From Raphanus sativus (taxonomy: Eukaryota; Streptophyta; Magnoliopsida; Brassicales; Brassicaceae), in NCBI RefSeq assembly GCF_000801105.2, contig NC_079519.1, positions 31,595,288-31,659,287 on the forward strand: 64,000 bases of DNA, given 5' to 3'. Under the pieces are notes generated by a model. It had not been told where the DNA came from, searched no databases, and saw only the letters and a program-made list of their open reading frames with translations. A program made the translations under genes and the position numbers. The first letter of the stretch is position 1, and each line of letters opens with the position of its first letter. Shown in pieces: positions 12,056 through 22,832 of this stretch.

Positions 12056-15000
12056 TCACGCAAACCAGAGCTGCATCATCGCCGTAGATAATCGAGGATT
12101 CACCGATCTGATAGTTGTGATTCGGTTCCTAATTTGCCTGTCGATATCTAGGTAGAGGGAGTCTTGAGATCGGAAGGTGTGAGAGTGGAGTCTGGCGTTT
12201 CGCTCATGCCAAATCCAATAGATGGTCGTTTGGAATGCTAAGAGAGACAGTCGACGCGCTTCCTTTCTCTGCGCCAGTGTTTGGAGGTGGTCGATGATGG
12301 AGTCCCAAGAAGGCGAGAATTGTAGTTGACATCTTGCTGCTATTCTTCTCCAGAGCGCTCCACTGTAAGGACACTCAAAGTAAAAGTGATTCCTAGATTC
12401 ATCATCAGAATTGCAGAGGAGACAACGAAAATCAATTGCCATACCCCAACTGATCAGTCTGTTTTTTGTAGGGCAGCGATCGAGGATCACCAACCAGGTT
12501 AAGAAGCTGTGCCTAGGTATACCTTGCGAGTTCCAAACGATCTTAGCCCAAGGGACAAGCGGAGTTGGACCCTTGAGATAAGTGTAGACATCGCCAGTGC
12601 TGTATTTTGTCGCCGTTTTTCCGTTGATCTCCCAATCGTAGGTATCCTCCAGATCTGATAAGTTGACCGTTGTTAAGTGTATTTGAAGTGCGAGTTGATT
12701 GTCTGTTCTTGCAGGGGGCAATCTCCAACTTCCTTCATGGAACAGAGAAGCTAAGGTTGCAGAAGAGGGGATCCCTAAACGAGAGGTGGTACCAGTAAGC
12801 CAGGTTGAGAGGTTCCCGAAAAGAGACCAGTTGTCATGCCAGAAGTTTGTGGCTTCCCCATTTCCTATACGCTTCTTGAGAAGAGGGTAAAGCAGAGACC
12901 TTGCCTTTATCATTTTATTTACTAACCAAGAGTAGCTAGCATTAGTCTTGACTGTCCAATAATTGCTAAGGTCACCATTTAAAATCACCTCTTTGAACCA
13001 GCAGACCCAAACAAAAGAAGGACGAAAGAATAGCATCCATACTAGTTTAAGGATGCACGCCAGATTCCATGTATGCAAGTCTCTCACTCCCAAGCCTCCT
13101 TGATCTTTAGTAAGTATAACTTTATCCCACGCCACCTTTGCTGATTGATGACCCTCACTCTTTCCATTCCATAGAAATAAACCACATAAAGAGTTGATGC
13201 GGTTTATACAGGATTTAGGAAGGATGAAACTGGAGCACCAAAAAGTGGATACTCCTGCTATACACGTTTTTATCAACAACAATCTACCAGCAAACGAGAG
13301 TGCCTTCGCCGACCAAGAAGAGAAGCGAGCCTTGATCTGATGAATCAGGGGTTCACAGTTTACGAGATTTAGCTTCTTTGTGCACAGGGGAACGCCTAAG
13401 TAGCGCATGGGGAGAGTACCACAAGGCATGCCCGTAGAGGCCTGGATTGAAGAAACTTCCTGCTCTGATAGACCCGAAGCGAAGAAGCTCGATTTTTGGA
13501 GACTCACAGCTATACCAGACCGAGTTTCAAAATCATGAAGAATTTGGAGTACTCTCTGCACAGATTGAAGGGAACCATCAATAAAGATGAGCAAGTCATC
13601 TGCGAATGAAAGATGAGTCAGTTTTGTCTGCTGGCAGTGACGATGGTAAGTGAGGTTCCCATTCCTAGCTTCTTTATCCAACATCATTGAAAGGCAATTC
13701 ATTGCGATGACAAAAAGATAGGGAGATAATGGGTCACCCTGTCTTAAGCCACGCTTTCCCTTAAAAAACCCATTTACAGTTCCATTGTAACCAATCGTAA
13801 ATGATGTTGTGCAGACACAAGCTCGAAGGAGGCGGAGGAAAGGTTCAGGCAGTGCGTAACTTTCCAAAGCAGAGAACAAGAAATCCCAAGAGAGGGTGTC
13901 AAATGCCTTCGCAATATAGACTTTGATGGTGATTATCTTCGACCTCTATTCTTATGATATCCATTTACAAGCTCACTAGCTAGAACAGTATTCTCAACAA
14001 GCAGTCGTCCCTCCACAAACGCTGTTTGATTAGGGAGTATCAGTTCCTGCAGGATCGGTTTTAGTCTCCGCACCAACAACCTTGAGATAACCTTGTAGAT
14101 AGTGTTTAGGCATGAGATAGGTCTATACTCTGAGATCCTCGTTGCTCCCGGGAATTTAGGAACTAGAGAAAGGATTGTAGAGTTGGCAGTCTTAGGGAGG
14201 AAACCTGAGTTGAAAAAATCCTGAATAGCAGTAACACATTCTAGACCCAGCAACGACCAAGTAGCCTTGTAAAAAGCTGAGGACAGACCATCAGGTCCTG
14301 GCGCTTTACTGGGATTAAGTGAGAACATTATCTTGGAGATCTCCTCCGTTGTTGGCATTAACAAAATCTTCTCCTTATGTTGTTGGCTACAGGTGAAAGG
14401 TGACAGGTTACGGAACCATTAGGTAGGCGAGTACACATAGATGGGAAGAAGAGCTGGTCCTAAGACAGCTTGGAAGTGAGCAATGGCATGTGCACTCATC
14501 TCAAGAGGGTCAGTGAGAATAACACCAGTTACGAGCAGGAAGGAGCGAATGGCATTGTAGCTGGCCTAGCAATGCAAACTCTGTGGAAATAAGTTGTGTT
14601 TAGATCCCCCTCCCTGAGCCAGGTAATCCTTGACTTCTGTCTGAAAAAACACTCTTCTAGTTGCCTCAGAAATTGCCATTTTTGATTCAGAAGGTGCTCC
14701 TCTTCAAACGATTGTTGCGATGGGTCCGATAGAGCATGTACTTGCACAAGTTGTAACAAATTGTAAGTCTCTCGAACCCTCAGTTGAATATTGGAGTAAT
14801 TTTCACTGTTTAGTTGCTTTAAACTTCTCTTTATATTTTTCAGTTTCCAACACAAAGACGTCAGGTTTCCTGCAAGACTTCCAGCCTGAAACCATGCTTC
14901 GCTAACAACCTCGATGAAGCCCAGGTGTTTAGTTAGGTAGTTTAGGAATTTAAAGGGTTGAGTTCCGGCTTTAGGAAGATGGAAGGCTAGGTCGGTTAGG

Positions 15001-15695
15001 CAGGGGGTATGATCTGAAGGGACAGGGGGGAGGAAGGTAGAGGAGGCGTGGGGGAAAAGGGTTAAGACTTCACTGTTGACCAGGAATCTATCAAGCTTTT
15101 TAGTGACAGGGGAGATGGGCCTTTTATTTGACCAGGTATGGAGATGGCCTTGAAATCTGAGGTCAAATACACCCATCTGAAGTAAGCAATCCCTGAATTG
15201 GTACATCCTTGAAGATTTGTTGTGATTGAAAGAAGAGTGTTCATAGCTATGCAAGATCTGGTTAAAGTCTCCAGCAATCATCCACGGTGAAGAGTCTAGG
15301 GCTAGAGTGGTGTGGAGATTGAGCAGCTCTACCCATAACTCATTTCTTTCATCACTTAAGTTGGAAGCATAGATGGCGGTGTAGGTAATGGGAGGACATT
15401 GAGGGAGGGATACTACACAAGTGAGCATTTGGCGTGATTGAGATATCAGCTGCACCTTCACTGGATCCTTCCAGATTAGGATAATACGGCCGTCAGCATC
15501 AGAAGCGTGATTCGATGCATACTGCCAACCTCTACAGATAGACAACATTAACTGGGCAAGAGAGAGTTCCTTGATATGTGATTCTAAAATAGCTCCAAAA
15601 ATGGGTTTGTGGCTTTTAAACCAATCCGCAAAAGGCCGATGTTTGTCCGGATCATTTAAACCTCGGATGTTCCAAAAAAAGAGTTTCGCACTCAT
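12056..15695 (-). pseudogene. LINE ORF2: endonuclease-reverse transcriptase, frameshifted
   Basis: ORF2 is read in three pieces. Piece 1 (15695-14529) starts MSAKLFFWNIRGLNDP and is an APE-type endonuclease, with WMIAGDFNQIL and the terminal VPSDHTPCL (SDH) signature. Piece 2 (about 14364-13933) has the RT opening SKAPGPDGLSSAFYK, FLPKTANSTILSLVPK, and EYRPISCLNTIYKVISR. Piece 3 (about 13930-12056) continues with the RT palm (KRGLRQGDPLSPYLF and SFADDLLIF, the FADD catalytic pair). It ends with the zf-RVT domain (FLTWLVILDRCPTKNRL, CLLCNSDDESRNHFYFECPYS). Frameshifts separate pieces 1/2 (about 14365-14550) and 2/3 (about 13932). In the motif A region the frame reads KVYIAKAFD where LINEs normally have KVDIxKAFD, so a catalytic Asp appears replaced by Tyr. 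The start codon overlaps the end of ORF1 by 44 bp. Confidence 0.88.
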
Positions 15696-17307
15696 CAGGA
15701 AGATAGGGGGGATCCCCAGCATCCTGGAGAGAATCAGACAAAAGCAAAGGTGAAAAAGGGTTATTTGAAGGTGGAGGAACAAAAGGGGAATTGGCGAGAT
15801 AGCGCAGAGTGCCGATTTCAGGGAACAGAGAAATAGGTGGGGGGTGAGAAGCTTGATAAATTACTTTAGTTTGGGAAGGGGAAGATAAGGTAGGAGAGGA
15901 ACGGCAGCGCTTAAGAGAGGGTTTTTTAGGCTTGTCAGAAGGACTCTGGTGGTTTAATAGGTCAGAAGAGATTTGAGGAGGGGGAGGATTTTTAGTGGGA
16001 TTTAGGGAGTTTCGGGGGCTGGAGGGTAAAGAAACAGAATGCGAGGGAGGAGGTAAGGAAGGAGTATCAAGAGATTGAGCAGGCGGCAAGGAAGAGGAAG
16101 GAGAAGCAGAAGCTAAGTTTCTCTTCACAGCTACATACTGCAAGTTTTTTGTAGCCTTAGGAGGAGCCTTTTTAGGAGTAGCCACTTCTGAATTCTTTTG
16201 TATCCTTGTTTTCTGTGTAGCAGGTGCAGGAGGAGTGAACGTAAGACAGTTTCTGACTACATGACCTAACTCCTTGCAATGCGAGCATGTAGGAGGGAGC
16301 CAAGGATAATCAACCTGCACTTCCACCACCTCACCACTCTCTCTTTCAAATTCAACCACCTTTGGAACAGGAGCTGTAAGATCGACCTCCACCTTTATGT
16401 GAGACAAAGTTAGGCTCACTAATTTCAGTGTGAAGTCATCGGTTTCCTTTGGGTCACCTACAAGACCTCCCACCAGACTCAAACCTTGTTTGTGCCTCAA
16501 GTCCAAGGGGATACCCGTGAAGTGTGCCCATATCTTGATGGAGCTAAGAGGCGGCGTGGAAGCAGAATGAATTGAGGTCCATTGGGCGGTATGAAACATT
16601 GAATCCCCAACATACCATATGTTTTTGTCCAGAATTTTTTCCCTCAAGTAGTCACTAGGAATTCTGACAATAGCTGATCTTTGTAGGGGATTGTTGTGGA
16701 TTTCAAGCCTTCTACCTTTGCCCCACATATGATTCAGAACGCTCTGGATTTGGTTGAATGGTGGAGGTCTCCCATTGAAGTAGCAGATTATGAAGTCTCT
16801 ATGCAGTTCAGCTCCCTTTTGGAACACAGAGTCCGGGATTAATACACGGGAACGACCAGAGTTGGATATCTGAACTGGAGCTAAACGTGATAGCGTTTTA
16901 TCGCCTTTAACTCTGAGTTTTTCAGCAAGTGTAGGGTTGTTATGAGGATAAGGGACAGACGCAGGTTTCACAGTGGGAGGACAGGCAGGAGAAGGAGGAA
17001 CAGGGGTAGATGCTAGGTTCAAGGGAGAGTTTAGAGGAGGTAGCTGGACAGAGTTGAGGGTAGGACTAGTACTTAGGGCTGGATTAGTAAGGATAGGTGA
17101 ATTTGAACTGAGCGGTAAGGTTTTGAATTGGTTTGAGACAACTTCTCCAATAAAAGAGGTAGTTTTTGATGCAGGGAGCACATGGTGAAAGTTAGGGTTT
17201 CCTGTAGCAGGAATAGTAGATTCAGATTCAGAAACAGTTTGGGATTGAACTTGACACAATGTCTCAACAGAGGGTGAAACCGCATTCTGAGGAGAAGCTT
17301 GAAACAT
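15652..17307 (-). CDS. LINE ORF1: gag-like nucleic-acid-binding protein (DUF4283 type)
   Basis: An uninterrupted 551-aa frame starts at the ATG 17307. The N-terminal third is Pro/Ser-rich. The central block, starting near VLIPDSVFQKGAELHRDFIIC, matches the plant DUF4283 RNA-binding-like domain, with IKIWAHFTGIPLDLRHKQGL as its hallmark. It is followed by a CCHC zinc knuckle (CSHCKELGHVVRNC), then a basic, Pro/Ser-rich tail. In plant LINEs this protein coats the element RNA. Unlike ORF2 it has kept its frame. Confidence 0.85.
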   Translation of the reverse strand: MFQASPQNAVSPSVETLCQVQSQTVSESESTIPATGNPNFHHVLPASKTTSFIGEVVSNQFKTLPLSSNSPILTNPALSTSPTLNSVQLPPLNSPLNLASTPVPPSPACPPTVKPASVPYPHNNPTLAEKLRVKGDKTLSRLAPVQISNSGRSRVLIPDSVFQKGAELHRDFIICYFNGRPPPFNQIQSVLNHMWGKGRRLEIHNNPLQRSAIVRIPSDYLREKILDKNIWYVGDSMFHTAQWTSIHSASTPPLSSIKIWAHFTGIPLDLRHKQGLSLVGGLVGDPKETDDFTLKLVSLTLSHIKVEVDLTAPVPKVVEFERESGEVVEVQVDYPWLPPTCSHCKELGHVVRNCLTFTPPAPATQKTRIQKNSEVATPKKAPPKATKNLQYVAVKRNLASASPSSSLPPAQSLDTPSLPPPSHSVSLPSSPRNSLNPTKNPPPPQISSDLLNHQSPSDKPKKPSLKRCRSSPTLSSPSQTKVIYQASHPPPISLFPEIGTLRYLANSPFVPPPSNNPFSPLLLSDSLQDAGDPPYLPDECETLFLEHPRFK

Positions 17308-17561
17308 TATAGTATCAGTAGTTGGGGAGGAAGGACGGGAGATCTACGAGATGCAGATTTGGAGAGTTTGGGGGGGGGGTGGAGGAAAGAGGAGGGAAGA
17401 GGGTTTAGGAAAGGCCAGGATTCGGGTCAGGAGGGTCGGGAGGGGTTGGAAGAGGAAGCAGAGCTTCACCGGAGGAAGACGACGATGGTTTCAGGTGGGA
17501 AGCACGGCCAGGAATGGCCCAACGGTTGAGCATTGGGAACTGTGTCAAGGAAAGACTTGGT

Positions 17562-17592
17562 GAGTTTACGATACCGTTGAGTTTACGATACC
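17562..17592 (-). repeat. Tandem repeat at LINE 5' terminus
   Basis: The word gagtttacgatacc occurs at 17562-17575 and 17579-17592, separated by gtt. On the element strand the 5' end therefore begins with two copies of GGTATCGTAAACTC. This could be a promoter subunit duplicated in the leader, or a 5'-end addition during reverse transcription. Confidence 0.7.
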
Positions 17593-18254
17593 CAACCAGA
17601 CTTTTCTCAAGCATTGTACATGCACTAAGCTCTAAAATTTCTCAACAACATGTAAACCACCCTTTTGGCAAATATATGCCAAATGTATGTCATTCGATTT
17701 TGACGAAAAAAGTGAGCATATGGTTTTCATATCCTGCTAAACTTTCAAACAAGTCTTTCATTATACAACCTAACTTTCAAAGCAGTTTTCATTATACAGC
17801 CAACCGATTATAGTTTGCTATGTTTAAGCAAGCCACTTTAATTAATTTCTGTTTATATATATACACCACTCTTTAAGAGTATCAAATTGACAAGAGGCCA
17901 CAGCCTACACAATACATGCAATATATCCACATACTAGATAACGTGTAGGTGAACTAAACATTGATGAGAAAACTATTAGACTTTCAAATTATATAATCCG
18001 TTGAACTTTTAAGTTATTTGCTCGTTTATATTATCAAATACCACGTTCCGTAGGACCGTACCTAAACTATTGATAATTATTTTTGGTTACTCTACCATGA
18101 AATTATTATCACAAAAAGAAGCACAAGTGTATAGTTCTATATGGTTTTCTTTCATGGTGACCATATCATCAATTATTATTTTTAATTTAGCATTCAAATT
18201 CATATACATATAAGGTTGGTTAATTGGTTATAGTCTTGCATCCAGGCATTAAAA

Positions 18255-18326
18255 CCTTTTTATATATCTAGTTGTAGTTGCATAACGGTACCTTTTTATA
18301 TATCTAGTTGTAGTTGCATAACCGTA
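18255..18326. repeat. 36-bp tandem duplication in promoter
   Basis: Two adjacent units start with cctttttatatatctagttg, at 18255-18290 and 18291-18326, and differ at one base near the end (acggta/accgta). They lie about 160-230 bp upstream of the ATG at 18483. Confidence 0.85.
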
Positions 18327-18399
18327 CCGTTGAGTTGACATCTTCCTACATATTAGCGTGTGTAACATCTATAAATCCAAAATGTCAACCCTAATTCCC

Positions 18400-18407
18400 T
18401 ATATATA
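18400..18407 (+). promoter_or_regulatory. TATA box of aspartic-protease-like gene
   Basis: TATATATA about 80 bp upstream of the ATG at 18483 in a pyrimidine-rich context. Spacing and sequence are typical for a plant core promoter. Confidence 0.6.
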
Positions 18408-18482
18408 CTTCTTTTTCGTCTTCAAGGCATATCCATATCTCTAAACCTTACACTTTCCAGAAATTGAAAAACAAAAACTCTC

Positions 18483-19694
18483 ATGGATAAGTGTCTTCTC
18501 CTCTGCCTCCTTTTGTTTTCAGCTTATAGTCACGTCTCGGCTCATTATTATCCATCCAAAAATACTCTAGTGTCAAGCGTGACCAAGAACGCCATCTTAC
18601 CTATCTTTACTTTCACACTCAACACAAACGAAGAATATTTCATCCATATCGCCGGTCCCTACCTCGTTCGCAGCTGCAATGATGGTCTTCCTCGTCCCAT
18701 CATCCCATGCGGCTCCTCCACCTGTGCTCTCACTCGTAGAGTCAGCCCTCACCAGTGTCCTCCTACTCAAAACACAATCATCAATGGAAGATGTGCTTGC
18801 CAAGCAACAGCCTTTGAGCCGTTCCAACGTCTATGTAGCTCAAACCAATACACCTATGGAGATTTTTCCATGTCTTCTCTAAACCCTAGATCTCCCTCGC
18901 TCACGCTTAACAACGTGAAGTACCTTTGTATCCCCAAGCCGTTTCTCATAGACTTCCCTCCTGGTGTTTTGGGCCTCGCGGGGCTTGCACCCACGGCCCT
19001 CGCCGCATGGAACCAGCTAACTCCACCAAGGCTCGGGCTCGAGAAGAAGTTCGCGTTGTGTCTGCCTTCTGATACGAACAAAGGTGCTATTTTCTTTGGT
19101 GGAGGTCCGTACAAGCTCGGAAACACTGATGCAAGATCCATGCTCACGTACACCCAACTGATCAAGAACCCTAGAAGACTCAACAATTATTTCTTGGGGC
19201 TCAAGGGTATTTCCGTCAACGGAGAAAAGATCTTGCTTGCACAAAACGCTTTTGATTTCGACGGCAAGGGTGACGGAGGCGTGACTCTTAGCAGCGTAAC
19301 CCCTTTCACTACGTTACGTAGCGATATATACAAAGTCTTTACTAAAGCATTTTCAAAAGCCACGTCGGATATTCCACGTGTCAATAGCACAACACCCTTG
19401 GAGTTTTGTTTTAAGTCAACGGGACGTTTCCAAGTGCCTCGGATCGATCTGAAGTTTGCTGATGGGAAGATTTGGAAAGTTGTTACCGCAAACTCGATGA
19501 CGAAAGTCAGCGATGACGTGGCTTGCTTGGCTTTCCTCAACGGAGGAGATGCGGCGGCGCATGCGGTTGTGATCGGAATGCATCAGATGGAGAACACTTT
19601 GTTGGAGTTTGACGTTGGGAGATCTGCTTTTGGATTTAGCTGTTCTTTGGGTTTGGTCAATGCTTCGTGCGGTGACTTTCAAACAAAGCCATGA
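18483..19694 (+). CDS. Aspartic-protease-fold protein, TAXI/EDGP type (At5g48430-like)
   Basis: A single-exon gene of 403 aa, usual for this family. A signal peptide covers residues 1-20 (MDKCLLLCLLLFSAYSHVSA), so the product should be secreted to the apoplast. The fold is that of pepsin-like proteins of the xylanase-inhibitor/EDGP branch: an N-terminal lobe with many Cys (CGSSTCALTRR, QCPPTQNTIINGRCACQ), then GVLGLAGLAPTALAAWNQL, FALCLPSDTNKGAIFFGGGPY, and the C-terminal lobe ending DVGRSAFGFSCSL. Where active enzymes have the first Asp-Thr/Ser-Gly, this protein reads FIHIAGPYLVRSCND. The second site reads KGDGGVTLSS. It therefore probably lacks proteolysis and may act as an inhibitor of glycosidases or as a binding protein. 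Position between fimbrin and the GLR genes fits At5g48430. Confidence 0.88.
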   Translation: MDKCLLLCLLLFSAYSHVSAHYYPSKNTLVSSVTKNAILPIFTFTLNTNEEYFIHIAGPYLVRSCNDGLPRPIIPCGSSTCALTRRVSPHQCPPTQNTIINGRCACQATAFEPFQRLCSSNQYTYGDFSMSSLNPRSPSLTLNNVKYLCIPKPFLIDFPPGVLGLAGLAPTALAAWNQLTPPRLGLEKKFALCLPSDTNKGAIFFGGGPYKLGNTDARSMLTYTQLIKNPRRLNNYFLGLKGISVNGEKILLAQNAFDFDGKGDGGVTLSSVTPFTTLRSDIYKVFTKAFSKATSDIPRVNSTTPLEFCFKSTGRFQVPRIDLKFADGKIWKVVTANSMTKVSDDVACLAFLNGGDAAAHAVVIGMHQMENTLLEFDVGRSAFGFSCSLGLVNASCGDFQTKP

Positions 19695-19969
19695 GAAAGT
19701 CAAATGAACTTGATGGTTGACATTCTCTTGTGATTGTGTTTGTTATTTGATTATTGTTCTTAGAATACTCGCTTCATTTTTTTGTAATTTTCTTCCCAAG
19801 TGTGTGTTTAAAAATAATTGTCAATAAAGAAATGCTTAAATTGTCAGATACAATAGCATGTTGGGCAATTGAAACACCATAACTGCACCATATGGTCGTA
19901 TATTTTAGGGTCGTTTAAATTAAGGTTGAAATTAAACTATAACCGCACTTTGTTCAAAAAAAAAAACCC

Positions 19970-21570
19970 GCACTTGAAACAATTTTTTTTTTGTGAAGTC
20001 TTAGTCTAAAAATAAAAAAATTATGCACAGCTTAAAAAGCGTTGGTATAGGGTGGATAAAATATCTGAAATGTCTGATCTAACTTGAACTTAACTTGTAA
20101 AATAATATATCCAAAGTTTTAAATATACATTTGTATTATTAGCAAAATAATATATCAAAATACCATAACTACAACATGCTCGTATATTTGAAGTGTGATT
20201 TGAGTTATTAGTTCAGACTGATTGTTTTGGGTTTTTAGATTAGTTTTTGGTTTTTGTTTTTCCAAAAACTATTTTGCATCCAATTGCAATCAAGATTTTG
20301 AAAAATGGTTTCCCTAAAATGTAGGGAAACTAGTTTTTGGGAATAACTGATTTCTTAACATAAAAACCAAAAACCAAATTCTCATTGTTTTTCTAAACTC
20401 ACGTTGGTTGTTCATTTTTTTCTAAAATAATTATATTTAGGCTTTTATATAAGAAAAAAATAAAGAAGATAAATACTATACACAAATAACGTTTAGTAAG
20501 AATCATTTTCTCACTATTGGTACTTTCTACTAAATTAAGTGGTATATTATTTTAATTTTAATTTTGTTTTAGAAACAAGAAATGAACTTATAAGTTAATT
20601 TTAATAAAAATAACAGACCAAAAAATCATTAATAAATTTTTAAAAAACCAAAAAGATAATAAAATTTTAAATTTACAATTTAAAATGTATTTATAATTTT
20701 ATTCAATTTCCCCAAATTCTAAAAATATATTTAAATTTGATTTAGTATGTTTGAATAATAAACTAACTGTCACTTGTATACTGTTTAATATGTGTGAAAT
20801 TATATAGTAATTTGAAAATCTAACTATTGATATTTATTACAATATTTGAATTATAGAAGATTTTAAAATATAACTATTTTAATTTTGTTTAAATTTTAAT
20901 AATGTATTGTCTTTCTGAACTGCATGAATTATGTATTGTGTTATGTATATTTCTGGTTAATCTATTTAGTTTGCATTATTTTCTCTTTTAAATTGCATTA
21001 TTTTATTTTAAAATAATTTATTACATAAATAAATGTATTTTAAGTGGTAATATTTTGTGTTATTTGTTGTTTTCACTGTAAGTAATATTTAAGTATTAGT
21101 AAAAATATATTTATTTTTAATTTTTATTTCAAATTTAAAAATATAGGAAAACTAAAAACTAAGAAATCATCATCTGAAGTTTTTTAGAAACTAAAACTAC
21201 AGAAAAATTAAAAATTTAAAACAAATATTTTACTAATTTAAGAAAAAAACTAAAAGCTAAAAACAAAATCACCATTTATATGTTTTTCCAAAAACTAAAA
21301 TGTACTGCAAAATCAAAATCAGAAAACTAAAAATCAAAACTTAAAATTTTAAAGCCAAAAATTAAGAATCAAAATCTAAAAACTATCCATACAATCGTCA
21401 ATAGATCAAACTAATGGCACTTGAAACATAATTATTCTGTCGTCTCAATGTAAAAATTTTTTTGACACACATTTAAAAAGCGTTGGTATAAAGTGTATAA
21501 AATTTCAGGGGTTTGAATATAATTTGATGAGATTTAATTCTAAGATAAGATATTCCAAGTTTTTAGATAT
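19970..21570. repeat. Diverged direct repeats about 1.44 kb apart
   Basis: Both copies run from a cacttgaaaca word (19972 and 21418) through ttaaaaagcgttggtata (20032 and 21474) to a decayed similarity ending about 20140 and 21570. They flank an AT-rich segment. They could be old LTRs or a segmental duplication; identity is too low to choose. Confidence 0.45.
20220..21396. mobile_element. Possible non-autonomous DNA transposon with inverted ends
   Basis: The left end gattgttttgggtttttag resembles the reverse complement of the right end, which reads gattgtatggatagttttta. Similar inverted words (gtttttccaaaaact) recur inward. The interior is very AT-rich and non-coding. No clean target duplication was found, so family and exact borders are uncertain. 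Confidence 0.35.
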
Positions 21571-21724
21571 AAATCTAGATAACTAAATGACATCAATTTA
21601 AAATAAAAATAAAATAACACAATAAAAGTACGCGATTAGTTTTTGAGAAATTGCCAAAAATACCATTTTCATAGTACCACTTTTCATGTTTACACTAACC
21701 ACTTTTACCAGTACTTTTAATGAA

Positions 21725-21960
21725 GGGTCTAGATTTAAAGGTTTAGGATTTAGGGTTTAGATTTGATGTTTTAGGGTTTAAGGTATATAGTTTAGGGTTT
21801 AGAGTTTAAGATTTAGGGTTAGAGTTAAGGATTTAGGGTTTATAGTTTAGATTTTAGGGTTTAGGGTTTAGGATATTGAATTTATGGTATATAGTTTAGG
21901 GTTTAGGGTTTAGAGTTGAAGATTTTGGGTTTAGGGTTTAGAATTGGAGGTTTAGGAATT
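21725..21960 (+). repeat. Degenerate telomere-like (TTTAGGG)n array
   Basis: Many tttagggttt words are interspersed with variants (tttagagttt, tttatggtat, ttaaggatttaggg) over about 235 bp. The plant telomere unit is TTTAGGG, so this is an interstitial telomere-like tract or a simple repeat built from it. Confidence 0.7.
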
Positions 21961-22832
21961 AGAATTTGGGATTAGAATTTTGAAAAATATATAAAAACAA
22001 AGATATAAGAGTATTTACCATTTTAATAAATAATGTATTATTGAAAATGTGTCTTTAGTGGTGGTAAAGATGAATAATGATACCTTGAAAGTGAAATTTT
22101 TGAAAATTCCCGATAGTATTTTTTTAATATTAGAATAGCATACGGAACTATAAGCATCTTTGTTTATTTAATTATTTACTTTTGTGGTTACATATATAAG
22201 ATATTTAGTTATTTTTGTGATTACAAAATTAAACAAAAATGACTAATAAGATTTAAATAACCTAGATAGCGCCAATTTTGGCTAAATGTTAATTATAAGT
22301 ATAATATGCATGTTGTTCACTAAAACAATGAATATTGATTCAAATAATAAATAAACTTAAAACAAAAAAATTGAGTTAGTGCTATTAAAACCAAAATCTT
22401 AAGAAAATAGAAATCATTATCATCATGTGGGTATATATTTTTAGTTTTTTTTATTAAATCCTATTACAATTCATTATTTAATAGGATTTAAAATTCTGAT
22501 ACATCGAGTTATTAAGCAACAAATCTCAGTCTCTTCTAAAACCAACTAGAATCTTTGTATATTATAAATGCATGGACGTAAACGTTTGGTCATGTTTCTT
22601 TATAGATCCCAAAAATAGAGGATTTTTTTCTAACAATATCGAATACATTTGAAAGAAGACCTATCAGTTTTAATATATATATATATATATTACATTCATT
22701 GTGTATCTGCATACCTGTAATTCGACGTCATCAATGGTTTTATCTTTATCCTTTTCTGACATAAAATTGTACTTATATACATGCAGAGAATGAAATATAT
22801 GAAACACACTCACACATACACATACAATCGAA

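Larger units (their letters stand above)
11833..17592 (-). mobile_element. Complete-length LINE (non-LTR retrotransposon), L1-type
   Basis: A 5.76-kb element lies on the minus strand. Its 3' end is a 21-base A tail (T run at 11833-11853), and its 5' end is at 17592. The word caaccagactttt is found at 17593-17605 and again at 11824-11836, where it runs into the tail. This gives a target-site duplication of 9-13 bp and shows the insertion reached full length. Order from the 5' end: about 285 bp of leader, ORF1 (gag-like, zinc knuckle), then ORF2 (endonuclease, reverse transcriptase, C-terminal zinc-binding domain). The leader begins with a tandem 14-17 bp repeat. ORF2 contains at least two frameshifts, so the copy is not autonomous. 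Confidence 0.92.
17606..18482 (+). other. Promoter region of aspartic-protease-like gene
   Basis: AT-rich spacer between the LINE and the gene at 18483. It contains a perfect-to-near-perfect 36-bp tandem duplication (18255-18326) and a TATA box (18400). No coding sequence was seen. Confidence 0.5.
19695..22832. other. Repeat-rich AT spacer (3.1 kb)
   Basis: No gene was seen. It contains a diverged direct-repeat pair (19970-20140 and 21416-21570), an AT-rich segment with inverted ends (20220-21396), a telomere-like TTTAGGG-variant array (21725-21960) and a (TA)n tract at 22674-22690. Confidence 0.5.

Noticed and set aside
17299..17563. Plus-strand Gly/Arg-rich frames
   Set aside because: Reverse strand of the LINE leader. 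They are compositional only.
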